A stretch of DNA of 64,000 nucleotides from Bacteriovoracales bacterium (GTDB lineage Bacteria; Bdellovibrionota; Bacteriovoracia; Bacteriovoracales; Bacteriovoracaceae): positions 24,083-88,082 of the forward strand of contig JAOMEV010000005.1 of the NCBI GenBank assembly GCA_028346125.1. The letters run 5' to 3'. This document shows positions 18,700 through 27,137 of the stretch, one piece after another. Below the pieces are notes generated by a model that was not told the origin of the DNA, did no database searches, and saw only the letters and a list, made by a program, of their open reading frames with translations. The translations under genes and the position numbers were made by a program. Numbering within the stretch: the stretch's first letter is position 1; every line of letters starts with the position of its first letter.

Positions 18700-18714
18700 G
18701 GGCCTTAATGGCCC
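18700..18714 (-). terminator. Weak hairpin after the protease gene
   Basis: GGGCC-ATTAA-GGCCC on the minus strand followed by TTTCC. Short stem and short T tract, so only a weak terminator candidate. Confidence 0.3.
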
Positions 18715-18720
18715 CCCTCA

Positions 18721-19518
18721 TCAGAAATCGAACTCTGTTCTTAATTTAGAAATTATATCTTGCATAGTTGTTCCTGAGTTGTGACCAAAGTAGCTATCAG
18801 GAGTGCCATTTGTATGAATAGCAACAATATCCAATGTTTCTTTATCTAAAACAGCAGCACCACTACTTCCCCCCTCGGTATCACAATCATATTGAATTCG
18901 ATTCAATTCGTCGGATCTTTTATCAAGTAATACACATTCCTGGGACCATTCAAGAGGTCTTTTTCCAGGGTGAGAATAGATTGTTATCTCATTACCTTCA
19001 ATGGCCCTATTGCTCAATTTTAAAGGCAATTTTTCAACAGGTGCCTTATCAAGTTCAATAATCGCAAAATCTCTAAAGGCATTATTTTCTGCAGCTACAA
19101 TTTTTTTACAACGCCCTTTTAAAAAGCCTGAAGACGCTCCTCGTACACCGAAGGAAACATCGTAAAATGAAAGGGGTCTACCTGAAATAGCATTACAGGA
19201 AATATTCTTTACAAAAGAAAAAGTAGCATCTCCATACCATGAAGATGCAGCTAAACAATGCCCAGCGGTAATCGCCAAGTTATCGCCAATATGTGTAACA
19301 GTACAACCTATTTCCATACGCCCTATAGAATTTAAAAAATCAGAGGGCAATAATGAAGAGTGATTATTGGGGTTTTCAGGAACTTTAATTAAATCGTTAT
19401 CCCTTATAATAGTTTTTGATAAAATAGACTTTCCCTGCGAAGAGTAATCTACCTTCCTCCCACAACCTAAAATTAAAACAAAGCTAAAAAGTAACAGAGT
19501 CAATTTCCTTTCAATCAT
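18721..19518 (-). CDS. Trypsin-like serine protease lipoprotein
   Basis: 265 residues. Lipobox LILGC with Cys19. The chymotrypsin-fold triad is visible: histidine in ITAGHCLA, aspartate in RDFAIIELD, serine in EGGSSGAAV. The GGSSG motif and chain length fit the V8/glutamyl-endopeptidase-like group of S1 proteases. The protein should be tethered to a membrane facing the periplasm or exterior. GGAGG precedes the ATG, and the start codon overlaps the stop of an unusual upstream frame (19515-19700), suggesting translational coupling. Confidence 0.88.
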   Translation of the reverse strand: MIERKLTLLLFSFVLILGCGRKVDYSSQGKSILSKTIIRDNDLIKVPENPNNHSSLLPSDFLNSIGRMEIGCTVTHIGDNLAITAGHCLAASSWYGDATFSFVKNISCNAISGRPLSFYDVSFGVRGASSGFLKGRCKKIVAAENNAFRDFAIIELDKAPVEKLPLKLSNRAIEGNEITIYSHPGKRPLEWSQECVLLDKRSDELNRIQYDCDTEGGSSGAAVLDKETLDIVAIHTNGTPDSYFGHNSGTTMQDIISKLRTEFDF

Positions 19519-19700
19519 TGTTTACCTCCATGCTGGTGATCCACCTTAAGATCATGTTTATTTTTATTGTAATTAGGAGGGATTCTCACCTTACCTTTCC
19601 TGACACCTTCAATTGGAAGCCCGTTTTGCCTTCTATGTAAGATAATTTTATTTATAAACAAAATTATGAAAACAATGACCCAAAATGATACTGATTGTTT
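19515..19700 (-). CDS. Possible small membrane protein with histidine-rich tail, start codon unclear
   Basis: An open frame of 61 codons whose TGA overlaps the protease ATG. It reads as one hydrophobic helix (SFWVIVFIILFINKIIL) followed by a basic segment and a His-rich end (KHDLKVDHQHGGKQ). This looks like a real small membrane protein but the frame contains no ATG; a TTG would start after most of the helix, and a GTG at about 19715 with GGA upstream is cut off by an in-frame TAA four codons later. It may be a decayed gene, use a rare start, or contain a sequencing error in the A5 run near 19700. Confidence 0.35.
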   Translation of the reverse strand, partial: KQSVSFWVIVFIILFINKIILHRRQNGLPIEGVRKGKVRIPPNYNKNKHDLKVDHQHGGKQ

Positions 19701-19769
19701 TTAATGAAAAGCCACTTAAATCCGATGACTTTAGGACCCTTATTTATAACACTCTAAAAAGGACGTGAA

Positions 19770-21146
19770 ATGAAAATTATTAAACTTATTCTCTTGTTAT
19801 TTATTAATACTTCAATCGCGTCCTCTTCTGAATTTGTTAAATTATGCAAAAACAAAAACTCTCCAAAAGAAATAAAAAAGACCATAGGTTATTTAAAAAG
19901 AATGGTTCAAAAAACTTTCTCCGTTAAAAACGTATCTGTAAAAAGTGAGTACCACTTAGATTATGAGTTTCCACGTTATGAATTTGCTAAAAAAGAATTA
20001 TACGATTACAACCGAGTGGAATCTTTTCTCATAAGCAGTTTCAACGATAATAGCATTTCATGTGAAAAAGTAAGAGAAAGGCTCGCCAAATCTAAAACCC
20101 TTGAAATGGCAACAGTCCCTCCAAATAAAATCGCCATGGATCGCCTTAAAAGAAAGACATGGACAATAAAAGGAATTACAGATATTTCTCCTCTGGCGGA
20201 GTTTACCAACTTAGAATATATCCACATAGGCCAAAATAGCATTCGAAGCATAGACCCCCTAAAAGGAATGACTAAGTTAAAAGTTCTAAAAATGGGAAAA
20301 AATGATATTGAGGATGTATCACCCTTAGCAAACCTTAAAGGGCTCCAGGTTTTAGAGCTTTTTGAAAATATGATAGAAGATATAACTCCGTTAAAGTCAT
20401 TAAATAACCTTGAGTATTTAAGTGTTTTTGGGAATTACTTGGGAAGCCTCGTAAAGCACTCCAAAATGAGCTCAAGCAAAAAGAAGTCCCAAGAAAAAGA
20501 GAATCTTAAAACATTTAATTCATTAACCAAACTTAAATTTCTTGGAGCCTCTGTTAATGGTTTTACTACAATAGAACATTTTAATGAAGCAAGAAACCTA
20601 CGTTATCTCAATATGTCCAGCAACAGAATTAGCGATATAAGTAATCTTAAAAAAATGTCGAATTTAAAGTACCTCGTTTTAAAGAAAAATTACCTTACAA
20701 CCATTGATTCAGTAAAAAACTTAAGGCAATTAGTTTCACTTAAGCTATCTGGAGATAACAACCTTATCAAATGTTGGGCACCTCTTGCACCTTTAGCAAA
20801 GATAACAAAAAGTGCTTACTTTTCTATAAATCACAAGATTGGAGGTGTTGCTAATAGAAAAGTAGATGGCCTTGACAAAGGTGATGAATATACCTGTATT
20901 AAATGTCCTCGAAGAGGAAAAATTCGATCTCAGCTTATAAAAAATCATTGTCGAGGTATTGGTAAGTACAGCCAATATTTTTGTGAAGAACGCCCCTTCG
21001 ATTTTTGCATTCAAAGAAATTGTAATAGCGCATGTAAAAAAGCTCCCATGAATAAAAAGGGTCTTTGTCGTAAAAAGTGCCGTAAAGACCGCAAAGGAGA
21101 TGTTTTTAAAATGTGTAAAAAAGGCTTTAAGCAAGAATGTAAATAA
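19770..21146 (+). CDS. Secreted leucine-rich-repeat protein with cysteine-rich tail
   Basis: 458 residues with a signal peptide (about 1-18). Residues about 130-330 hold internalin-type LRRs of about 22 residues (ITDISPLAEFTNLEYIHIG, RSIDPLKGMTKLKVLKMG, EDVSPLANLKGLQVLELF and so on), interrupted by a lysine-rich insert near 230-245. The last 85 residues carry eleven cysteines and many lysines. LRRs of this kind usually bind proteins at the cell surface. AAAGGA precedes the ATG. The basic cysteine-rich end is unusual and may be a separate disulfide module. Confidence 0.82.
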   Translation: MKIIKLILLLFINTSIASSSEFVKLCKNKNSPKEIKKTIGYLKRMVQKTFSVKNVSVKSEYHLDYEFPRYEFAKKELYDYNRVESFLISSFNDNSISCEKVRERLAKSKTLEMATVPPNKIAMDRLKRKTWTIKGITDISPLAEFTNLEYIHIGQNSIRSIDPLKGMTKLKVLKMGKNDIEDVSPLANLKGLQVLELFENMIEDITPLKSLNNLEYLSVFGNYLGSLVKHSKMSSSKKKSQEKENLKTFNSLTKLKFLGASVNGFTTIEHFNEARNLRYLNMSSNRISDISNLKKMSNLKYLVLKKNYLTTIDSVKNLRQLVSLKLSGDNNLIKCWAPLAPLAKITKSAYFSINHKIGGVANRKVDGLDKGDEYTCIKCPRRGKIRSQLIKNHCRGIGKYSQYFCEERPFDFCIQRNCNSACKKAPMNKKGLCRKKCRKDRKGDVFKMCKKGFKQECK

Positions 21147-21165
21147 AAACCAGGAACTATTTTTT

Positions 21166-21573
21166 ATGGAACAATTTATCTCACCTCTTATTGGAGGAAT
21201 TCTTATAGGTCTCTCAAGCACTTTAATGTTAGGAGGCCTTGGAAAAATTACCGGGATTAGCGGAATCCTTGGTAACGCATTAGAAAAAAATAAAGAAAAT
21301 AATTGGCGGTATACTTTTCTTTCAGGATTAATTTTTGGAGGAATAATTTTAAAAATACTATCCCCTCAATTATTTTCCTACCAATTTCCCTTTCAATATA
21401 GTGAGGCCATTGCAGCAGGTATTCTCGTGGGCTTCGGAACACAACTTGGTAATGGATGCACAAGTGGTCACGGTGTCTGCGGAATTCCCCGTCTTGCCAA
21501 AAGATCTATTGTCGCCACTTGTATTTTTATGGCCGCCGGTATTCTTACGATCATTATAAAGGGGGCCCTATGA
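21166..21573 (+). CDS. YeeE/YedE sulfur-transport protein, first half
   Basis: 135 residues from the ATG at 21166, preceded by AGGAAC; longer frames run back into the LRR gene. Four hydrophobic helices with the family motif GTQLGNGCTSGHGVCG near 88-103. In the fused family member TsuA, cysteines in such motifs pass thiosulfate through the membrane. Here the protein is split in two; this half ends in an ATGA overlap with the second half, so the two are made together. Confidence 0.88.
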   Translation: MEQFISPLIGGILIGLSSTLMLGGLGKITGISGILGNALEKNKENNWRYTFLSGLIFGGIILKILSPQLFSYQFPFQYSEAIAAGILVGFGTQLGNGCTSGHGVCGIPRLAKRSIVATCIFMAAGILTIIIKGAL

Positions 21574-21986
21574 AAACCTTTATAATTAGTTTTATTTCAG
21601 GAATCATATTTGCCATAGGTCTTGTTATTTCAGGAATGACAAACCCCCAAAAAGTGATAGGTTTTTTGGATATATTGGGAAATTGGGACCCCTCCCTAGC
21701 TTTTGTTATGGGAGGAGCCGTTTGCTTTAATTTAGTTACCTTTTACTTTATAAGAAAAAGAAAATCTCCTCTTTACGAAGCTCAGTTTGATTATCCTCTT
21801 AAAAAAGTAATTGATATGCCCCTTGTTCTTGGTGCTATCATTTTTGGTGTTGGCTGGGCCATTATGGGCGCTTGTCCAGGTCCGGCCCTTGTAAATATTG
21901 TCACTCTGAACTCGAACGCCCTCATATTTGTTGTAAGTTTTCTCGGAGGAGTTTTTATCTATAAAGGATTCAAGACTAAATTTTAA
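21570..21986 (+). CDS. YeeE/YedE sulfur-transport protein, second half (DUF6691-like)
   Basis: 138 residues from the ATG at 21570, which overlaps the TGA of the first half by four bases. Four helices, with GMTNPQKVIGFLDILGNWDPSLAF near the start and the second half-site motif IMGACPGPALVNI holding the conserved cysteine. Together with the first half it makes a complete importer for thiosulfate or a similar sulfur species. A rhodanese lies elsewhere in the window but not in this operon. Confidence 0.88.
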   Translation: MKTFIISFISGIIFAIGLVISGMTNPQKVIGFLDILGNWDPSLAFVMGGAVCFNLVTFYFIRKRKSPLYEAQFDYPLKKVIDMPLVLGAIIFGVGWAIMGACPGPALVNIVTLNSNALIFVVSFLGGVFIYKGFKTKF

Positions 21987-22006
21987 AATTTTTCGTATAC
22001 CAGACG

Positions 22007-22235
22007 TTACTTAAGTTTAAAATTTAGGCAAGTATCATCCATTGTGTAGCTGTAATTTAAACAAATCACTCATTTACCCTTATAACGCCCCTTTTGAGCT
22101 ATTTGAGAATAAAATGAACAAGAATGAATCCCTGAATCAGGAACTTCTTTTAGTTGGTATAGTGACAAGCAAACTTCCTGGGCCATTCATCGAACCAGTT
22201 GTCCTTTAATCTTTAACTCTTCCTTATTTAAGGAA
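22007..22235 (-). pseudogene. Decayed paralogue of the adjacent small secreted protein
   Basis: Translated on the minus strand, this stretch aligns with residues about 45-130 of the neighbouring gene (22280-22735): LNKEELKIKGQLVR*MAQEVC against IPKGELTTKLQIVRRRAQEKC, then PDSGIHSCSFYSQIAQKGRYKGK*VICLNY against PDNGISQCLFYSHIATKGRHKGKRIICVNH, and MDDTCLNFKLK against MDGPCHNYALK. Two in-frame stops and a small gap show that it no longer encodes the protein. It accounts for most of the 293-base gap between genes. Confidence 0.8.
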
Positions 22236-22279
22236 CGCAAAGGACCTTGGATATGCCCGGTCTTACCATAATGGCACTT

Positions 22280-22735
22280 TTAAAGTGCTTTATTACTTTT
22301 AACAACAAATTTTTTGGGTTTTGGAGTTGATCTAGTTTTTCTTTTTTCACTAGTTTTCTTCGGAGCTGGTTTAAGTGCATAATTATGGCAAGGCCCATCC
22401 ATTTCATATTTTGTTCCAGGACAGGCGTGGTTAACACAAATAATTCTTTTACCCTTATGACGGCCTTTTGTAGCTATGTGTGAATAAAATAAACATTGGC
22501 TAATTCCATTATCAGGATATCTATCTGTTATAACGACTCCCTGGCATTTTTCTTGGGCCCTCCTTCGAACTATTTGAAGTTTAGTTGTTAATTCACCCTT
22601 GGGAATTTTGTATAAAAAATCTTTAACATAAACACCTTTTCCATAAACACAAGTATCATGTTTTTTATAAGTTCTACCAAATCCCTGAATAGAGCAATTT
22701 AAGAAAAATAAAATAATTAAAATCTTAACTTTCAT
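22280..22735 (-). CDS. Small secreted cysteine-containing protein, unknown function
   Basis: 151 residues with a signal peptide (about 1-20) and a good AAGGA site. Six cysteines follow the leader, in CVYGKGV, EKCQG, SQCLFYS, ICVNHACPG and GPCHNY, so a disulfide-bonded fold is likely. The C-terminal 30 residues are lysine/proline/serine-rich (KPAPKKTSEKRKTRSTPKPK), possibly a cell-wall or nucleic-acid contact. Its decayed copy lies immediately downstream. I do not recognise a family. Confidence 0.65.
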   Translation of the reverse strand: MKVKILIILFFLNCSIQGFGRTYKKHDTCVYGKGVYVKDFLYKIPKGELTTKLQIVRRRAQEKCQGVVITDRYPDNGISQCLFYSHIATKGRHKGKRIICVNHACPGTKYEMDGPCHNYALKPAPKKTSEKRKTRSTPKPKKFVVKSNKAL

Positions 22736-22798
22736 AATTTTTCCTTAATCTATATAAAATGCAAAAACATAAAGAGATAGTGGTTACTCACTTTGTAT

Positions 22799-23674
22799 TC
22801 AAGTTTTTAGACGGCCCATTTTTCCCGAATTGTAATCTTCAATGGCCTGTAATATTTCTTCTTTTGTATTCATTACAAAAGGCCCATAAGAAAAAACAGG
22901 CTCATCAATAGGTTCTCCACTAAGAACTAGAACTTTGGCTTTTTTATCGCCAGCTCTTAAATCAATTCTATGACCTTCTTTTTCAAAAACAATAATATCC
23001 TTTTCATTAGCTTTTTCATTTTGACAGGATACTTGGCCCCTAAGAACAAAAATTAGGGTATTTGTTTTATCCTCTAATGAAATCGAGCAATCTTTATTTT
23101 TTTCAATTTCCATATCAAAAATAGTTATTTTAGTATGAGTTTCACATGGCCCTTTTTTCCCTTCGAAAAATCCAGCTATCAAACGCGCCTTAGAAGAATC
23201 ATTGATTTCAACTCTTGGGAATTCCTTATCCTTTACTCCCTGATAACGGTGAGGCCCCATTTTATCTTTTTTAGGAAGGTTTACCCACAGCTGAACCATT
23301 TCAACTTCTCCACCTTTACGAGTAAACTCCTTCGAATGAAACTCCTCATGAACCAAACCTTTAGCGGCCGTCATCCACTGGACATCTCCTGGCCCTATTT
23401 TTCCACCGCCTCCTCCTGAATCACGATGGTCTATTTCTCCAGAGTAAACGAAGGTGACCGTTTCAAAACCTCTATGAGGATGTTCACCAACGCCCTTTTT
23501 TTCATCACTAGGAGGAAAGTCCTTTGGAGGAGCATAATCCATTAAAATAAAAGGTGAAATGCATGTGCTAAATTCAAGCAAAGGATGAAAAATAGTATGG
23601 ACTCTAAAACCATTACCAACCCAGTGTTCTTCAACAGGCCCTTGTATAAATTTAATTTTTTTATTCTCTTCCAT
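22799..23674 (-). CDS. Pirin-family protein
   Basis: 291 residues. Bicupin with the N-terminal metal site in GEHPHRGFETVTFVYSGEIDHRDS and the following GPGDVQWMTAAKGLVHEE, which supply the three histidines and one glutamate. Bacterial pirins (YhhW-like) oxidise flavonoids such as quercetin or act as redox-sensitive regulators. AGGTC precedes the ATG. It lies 22 bases after the hydroquinone reductase gene, giving a probable quinone/polyphenol-handling operon under the divergent TetR regulator. Confidence 0.93.
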   Translation of the reverse strand: MEENKKIKFIQGPVEEHWVGNGFRVHTIFHPLLEFSTCISPFILMDYAPPKDFPPSDEKKGVGEHPHRGFETVTFVYSGEIDHRDSGGGGGKIGPGDVQWMTAAKGLVHEEFHSKEFTRKGGEVEMVQLWVNLPKKDKMGPHRYQGVKDKEFPRVEINDSSKARLIAGFFEGKKGPCETHTKITIFDMEIEKNKDCSISLEDKTNTLIFVLRGQVSCQNEKANEKDIIVFEKEGHRIDLRAGDKKAKVLVLSGEPIDEPVFSYGPFVMNTKEEILQAIEDYNSGKMGRLKT

Positions 23675-23696
23675 CTTTATGACCTATTCTCATATC

Positions 23697-24626
23697 TTAA
23701 AATATGTCTTCCGGGCCCAGGGGGATAATTCTTTTTGGATTAATAATTTCATGACTATAGTAGTAATGCCTCTTTATATGATCGAAGTTAGTTGTTTCAC
23801 AAATCGCCCTAACTTTATAGAGTTCCAAGGTATACCGGGAAAGGTTTTTGTAATCCTTAATTCTTCTTATGTTGCATTTAAAATGCGTAAAATAAACAAG
23901 GTCAAATCTTAAAAGAGTCGGTATAAGCCTTAGATCAGCTTCTGTAATTTCTTCACCCAAAAGAAATTTTTGCCCTTCAAGCCTTAGTTCTAGATGATCT
24001 AAGTTCTTAAATAGTTTTGTCACTGCCTCATCATAAGAATTTTGGTTTTGAGCAAAACCACATAGGTAAACACCATTATTTATATTTTCATAAATAAGTT
24101 CATTAAGCTCATCAATCTCATTTTTTAATTTTTCAGGATAATAATCTACCTTATTCTTAGTTAATTCATTAAAGGCCTCATTGAAAATACGAATAATTTC
24201 AGAAGACTCATTATTGACAATAGTTTCTGTTTTTTTATCCCAAAGAACAGGTACAGTTACACTTGTTGAAATATCTTTTTGTGCTTTCTGATAAAGCTGA
24301 TGAAGGAAACTCAAACCATAAAGGTCATCACCTCCATTTCCATCCTTATATTTTTCAAAAGTCCAGCCAAATTCAAGCATATCAGGATGAACAGCACTAA
24401 AGCTTATATGATCATTTAAACCCTTAAGATGTCTATATATCATCGTTCTATGCGCCCATGGACAAGCATATGATATGTATAGGTGATAACGACCACTTTC
24501 GACTGGGTAAGGAGATTTATGGCCAATGATCTTTCGAAAAGTTCTAGGGACTCTGTCGTAACGACCTTCATTATCACTAGTTACTATAGAAGTTTTAACC
24601 CACTTTCCATCAACTAACCTTCCCAT
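23697..24626 (-). CDS. Glutathionyl-hydroquinone reductase (Xi-class GST)
   Basis: 309 residues. The YACPWAHRT motif near residue 52 carries the nucleophilic cysteine of the YqjG/ECM4/PcpF family; DMLEFGWTFEKYKDGNGGDDLYG and the C-terminal helical domain also match. The enzyme reduces glutathionyl-hydroquinones with a second glutathione, releasing the hydroquinone. AAGGATAACC precedes the ATG. It is 8 bases after the RDD gene and upstream of pirin. Confidence 0.92.
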   Translation of the reverse strand: MGRLVDGKWVKTSIVTSDNEGRYDRVPRTFRKIIGHKSPYPVESGRYHLYISYACPWAHRTMIYRHLKGLNDHISFSAVHPDMLEFGWTFEKYKDGNGGDDLYGLSFLHQLYQKAQKDISTSVTVPVLWDKKTETIVNNESSEIIRIFNEAFNELTKNKVDYYPEKLKNEIDELNELIYENINNGVYLCGFAQNQNSYDEAVTKLFKNLDHLELRLEGQKFLLGEEITEADLRLIPTLLRFDLVYFTHFKCNIRRIKDYKNLSRYTLELYKVRAICETTNFDHIKRHYYYSHEIINPKRIIPLGPEDIF

Positions 24627-24634
24627 GGTTATCC

Positions 24635-25135
24635 TTAATCTTTATCCTGAACGACTTGCGTTCCAGTGATCATATCATGAAGGGCCCTCTTATCACTTCG
24701 CAAACCCGCCATTATAAAACCTATAAACAAAATGATCGTGGATATAATTTTACAGAAATATTCTCTTAAAAATGCCCTCCAATAACCTATGTATTCCCTC
24801 GTTTCATTATCAACAACTTTCAAACTAAAAATAAGTTTTCCTGGCGATCCCCCTTTATTGCTATAAAACCAACCAAAATAAAAAAAGGATATAAATGCCG
24901 AAATTATAAGACCAAAAATACTTTGAAAAACTATGAGCTCCTTTGGGTCTTTAGGCAATTCTACAATATTTCCGGGAAACCCCAATTTTCCTAAAAGCTG
25001 CCCAACAACATTAGAGAGCAGCATTAAAATAAGGCTATCTATAACAACAGCTACTAACCTTACCCAAAACCCCGCAGGAGAAGTAGCCTTAGGGCCTGCT
25101 TTTGAAGAAGGGTTTTCTTCTTTTTCATCAACCAC
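24635..25135 (-). CDS. RDD-family membrane protein
   Basis: 166 residues starting at GTG with GGAG six bases before. After a short polar leader, the RDD signature FWVRLVAVVIDSLILMLL begins the first helix; two more helices follow, and the end RSDKRALHDMITGTQVV is typical. Function of RDD proteins is largely unknown; some act in ion homeostasis. First gene of the operon with hydroquinone reductase and pirin. Confidence 0.85.
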   Translation of the reverse strand: MVDEKEENPSSKAGPKATSPAGFWVRLVAVVIDSLILMLLSNVVGQLLGKLGFPGNIVELPKDPKELIVFQSIFGLIISAFISFFYFGWFYSNKGGSPGKLIFSLKVVDNETREYIGYWRAFLREYFCKIISTIILFIGFIMAGLRSDKRALHDMITGTQVVQDKD

Positions 25136-25280
25136 TTTTTACTCCATGGAACTAAAACCTAGGTTATTCCCTTATCTTATCGGTAATGAAAAGAAGTGTT
25201 TTAGAAATCATGAAAGAACTGAGAAAGGCCTTCCTTTTTAAACCAGTATTTATATCGATTTACCTAGAAAAAATGGCCTT

Positions 25281-25377
25281 TGACTCATGGTCAGAATACC
25301 TTGTTTTGACTGACCTCGAGTCATAAATACAGAACTCTTCCATCCTAGAAAGTAGTTTGCAAATTGACCAGGAGTCA
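25281..25377. promoter_or_regulatory. Three copies of a 13-bp operator-like motif
   Basis: TGACCnnGAGTCA occurs at 25311-25323 (TC spacer) and 25365-25377 (AG), and inverted at 25281-25293 (AT). Each copy is itself an imperfect dyad (TGAC...GTCA). The first two copies form an inverted pair with 14-base arms. They occupy the 344-base gap between the divergent RDD operon and the tetR gene, so they are the best candidate for the binding sites of that regulator. Confidence 0.65.
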
Positions 25378-25479
25378 TTAGGAGGGTCAAGTCTTCCCCC
25401 TAAAATAATGCGACGCTTAATTTTAAGCTAATAGACAACTCTACTAGAATTAAACTCGACCAAAAAAATAGGGTAAACA

Positions 25480-26076
25480 ATGTCTAAAGAAAGTAAAAAA
25501 GAACTTATCAAAAAAAAATCCTATGAGCTTTTTCTTTCAGGAAATTTCCAATTTGCTAGCGTAAATGAAATTGTGAAGGTCTGCGAAGTTGCGAAAGGAA
25601 CTTACTATAATTACTACCAATCCAAAGATGAAGTTTATCTCGATATTCTGCAGGATCATTTGAAAAAATGGTTTGATCAAACCTTAATAAAAATTTCTAA
25701 GGAGTTTAGGAAAGAAAACATTGTTCCACTTCTTATAGAAGGACTTTTTGATGATGAAATATTTCTTCACCTTTTAAGTAAAACTCAACTAACTGAAGGT
25801 GAAAATATTGAAAAGCAAAAACTAATAGACTTTAAAAAAGATTTTTTTTCGATGGTAGATGTCCTCTCTGACGTCTTATCTTTAAAGCTAAAAATTGAAA
25901 AAAAAGAAACATTTCACCTCTTCATGCAAACCTATTCTCTCATCATCGGAATATGGCACACTTCAAAAGTTCCCTACAGCCTTGAGGGCGATGCGTCAAA
26001 GATAGGTTCCCTCTACCTCAACTTTAAAGAAGACCTTACCCACATGACCATGAAAATTTGGCAAAACAACTCATAA
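25480..26076 (+). CDS. TetR-family transcriptional regulator
   Basis: 198 residues. The N-terminal helix-turn-helix reads FASVNEIVKVCEVAKGTYYNYYQSKDEVYLDIL (positions about 20-52), with the usual GT.Y.Y...K.E core. The ligand domain is unremarkable. AGGG precedes the ATG. Divergent from the RDD/hydroquinone reductase/pirin operon with three identical-type dyads between them, so it probably represses itself and that operon and responds to a quinone-like compound (inference). Confidence 0.92.
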   Translation: MSKESKKELIKKKSYELFLSGNFQFASVNEIVKVCEVAKGTYYNYYQSKDEVYLDILQDHLKKWFDQTLIKISKEFRKENIVPLLIEGLFDDEIFLHLLSKTQLTEGENIEKQKLIDFKKDFFSMVDVLSDVLSLKLKIEKKETFHLFMQTYSLIIGIWHTSKVPYSLEGDASKIGSLYLNFKEDLTHMTMKIWQNNS

Positions 26077-26144
26077 GGCCCTTCCCCCGCTCCTTTCTTT
26101 AGGTTATATCAAAAAAATTAATTCAACTAACTTGGAGAAAAAAC

Positions 26145-27137
26145 TTGAGTAGAAAGTCTTTATTAATTTTATTTACAGGATTATTAATTTCAAATTACTC
26201 CATAAGTTCAGAAACTGACCAGTATTTGGCCCTAAACAAAGCTATTGGAGACTCAACAACCAAAATCAACGATATCCTTAAAGTAAAACTGAACAATGCT
26301 ATATTGAAGGCCAATAGAAGGAATCGCTCTTGTTACAAGCTGACTAAAACATTTATGAAAGAAATCAGCCTTGGGAAAAAAACACTGATGGACGTACCTC
26401 TACGTAATAATCAAGAAATTGATCAGATTCCTTATCATGGTTCAAATAAAGAACTCTTCTACGACGACTCTATCTTTTACGGCATTAAAAGATTTGATTT
26501 TGGAAACGGTGACAACCGTTATTTATCCCCAACTTTTGAAATTAATGGTGTGAGACTTGGAGGGGATAAAATTTCTCACATAAGCTATATTGGTTACAGT
26601 TATTACGTAACATTCTACTACTATTTTAAATACTTCAAAAAGAAATTCCCATTAAAACTTGCCAAAAGAAAGGCCATTGAAAAGGCCATCAATTTTGGCA
26701 TTTTCCAAGAAAATTCAATAACAGGGAAAAGCCTTCTTGTTGCAGGACTCTTCTCATATGCCGATATGGAGGCCAATTATCAAGGTCTACGGCTTTATTA
26801 TAATATTTGTCAAAGCACCAAACCATATGTGAAAAAAGAAAATGGCAAATGGTCTCTTCAAAAAGACATCGATATAAGGTCTTATATTACTCCTGAATTG
26901 GATGAGACCTATTACCCTAATTATTTTTTGAGTCCCTTCTGGAAAATAGTTAGAGTAAACCTAAAAAAATACTGTAATAAAAGCAGCTTTATGGCACTCC
27001 AGGAAAGGTGGCGTTACTACTCAACTTTTAAAAAGAAATCATTCTCCTATCATTATCTAAGCAATAAAATTAAAAAAGGCGAGCTGGAAGACCCTTCTCC
27101 TTTTACCTTAGAAAATGCATGTTTTCAGACAAAATAA
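26145..27137 (+). CDS. Exported protein, unknown function
   Basis: 330 residues from a TTG with GGAG upstream. A signal peptide (about 1-22) precedes a tyrosine- and lysine-rich body, including ISHISYIGYSYYVTFYYYF near 150 and LVAGLFSYADMEANYQGLRLYY near 200-225. I do not recognise the family; the aromatic stretches might be a membrane-associated or barrel-like segment. It overlaps the following methyltransferase gene by 19 bases, so the two are translationally linked. Confidence 0.6.
   Translation: MSRKSLLILFTGLLISNYSISSETDQYLALNKAIGDSTTKINDILKVKLNNAILKANRRNRSCYKLTKTFMKEISLGKKTLMDVPLRNNQEIDQIPYHGSNKELFYDDSIFYGIKRFDFGNGDNRYLSPTFEINGVRLGGDKISHISYIGYSYYVTFYYYFKYFKKKFPLKLAKRKAIEKAINFGIFQENSITGKSLLVAGLFSYADMEANYQGLRLYYNICQSTKPYVKKENGKWSLQKDIDIRSYITPELDETYYPNYFLSPFWKIVRVNLKKYCNKSSFMALQERWRYYSTFKKKSFSYHYLSNKIKKGELEDPSPFTLENACFQTK

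Noticed and set aside
20793..21221. 142-residue open frame antisense to the LRR and YeeE genes
   Set aside because: Antisense to clear coding sequence on both genes and has no supporting motif.
25210..25326. 38-codon plus-strand frame in the tetR upstream region
   Set aside because: No ribosome site, no hydrophobic or domain pattern, and it contains operator-like motif copies that continue outside the frame.
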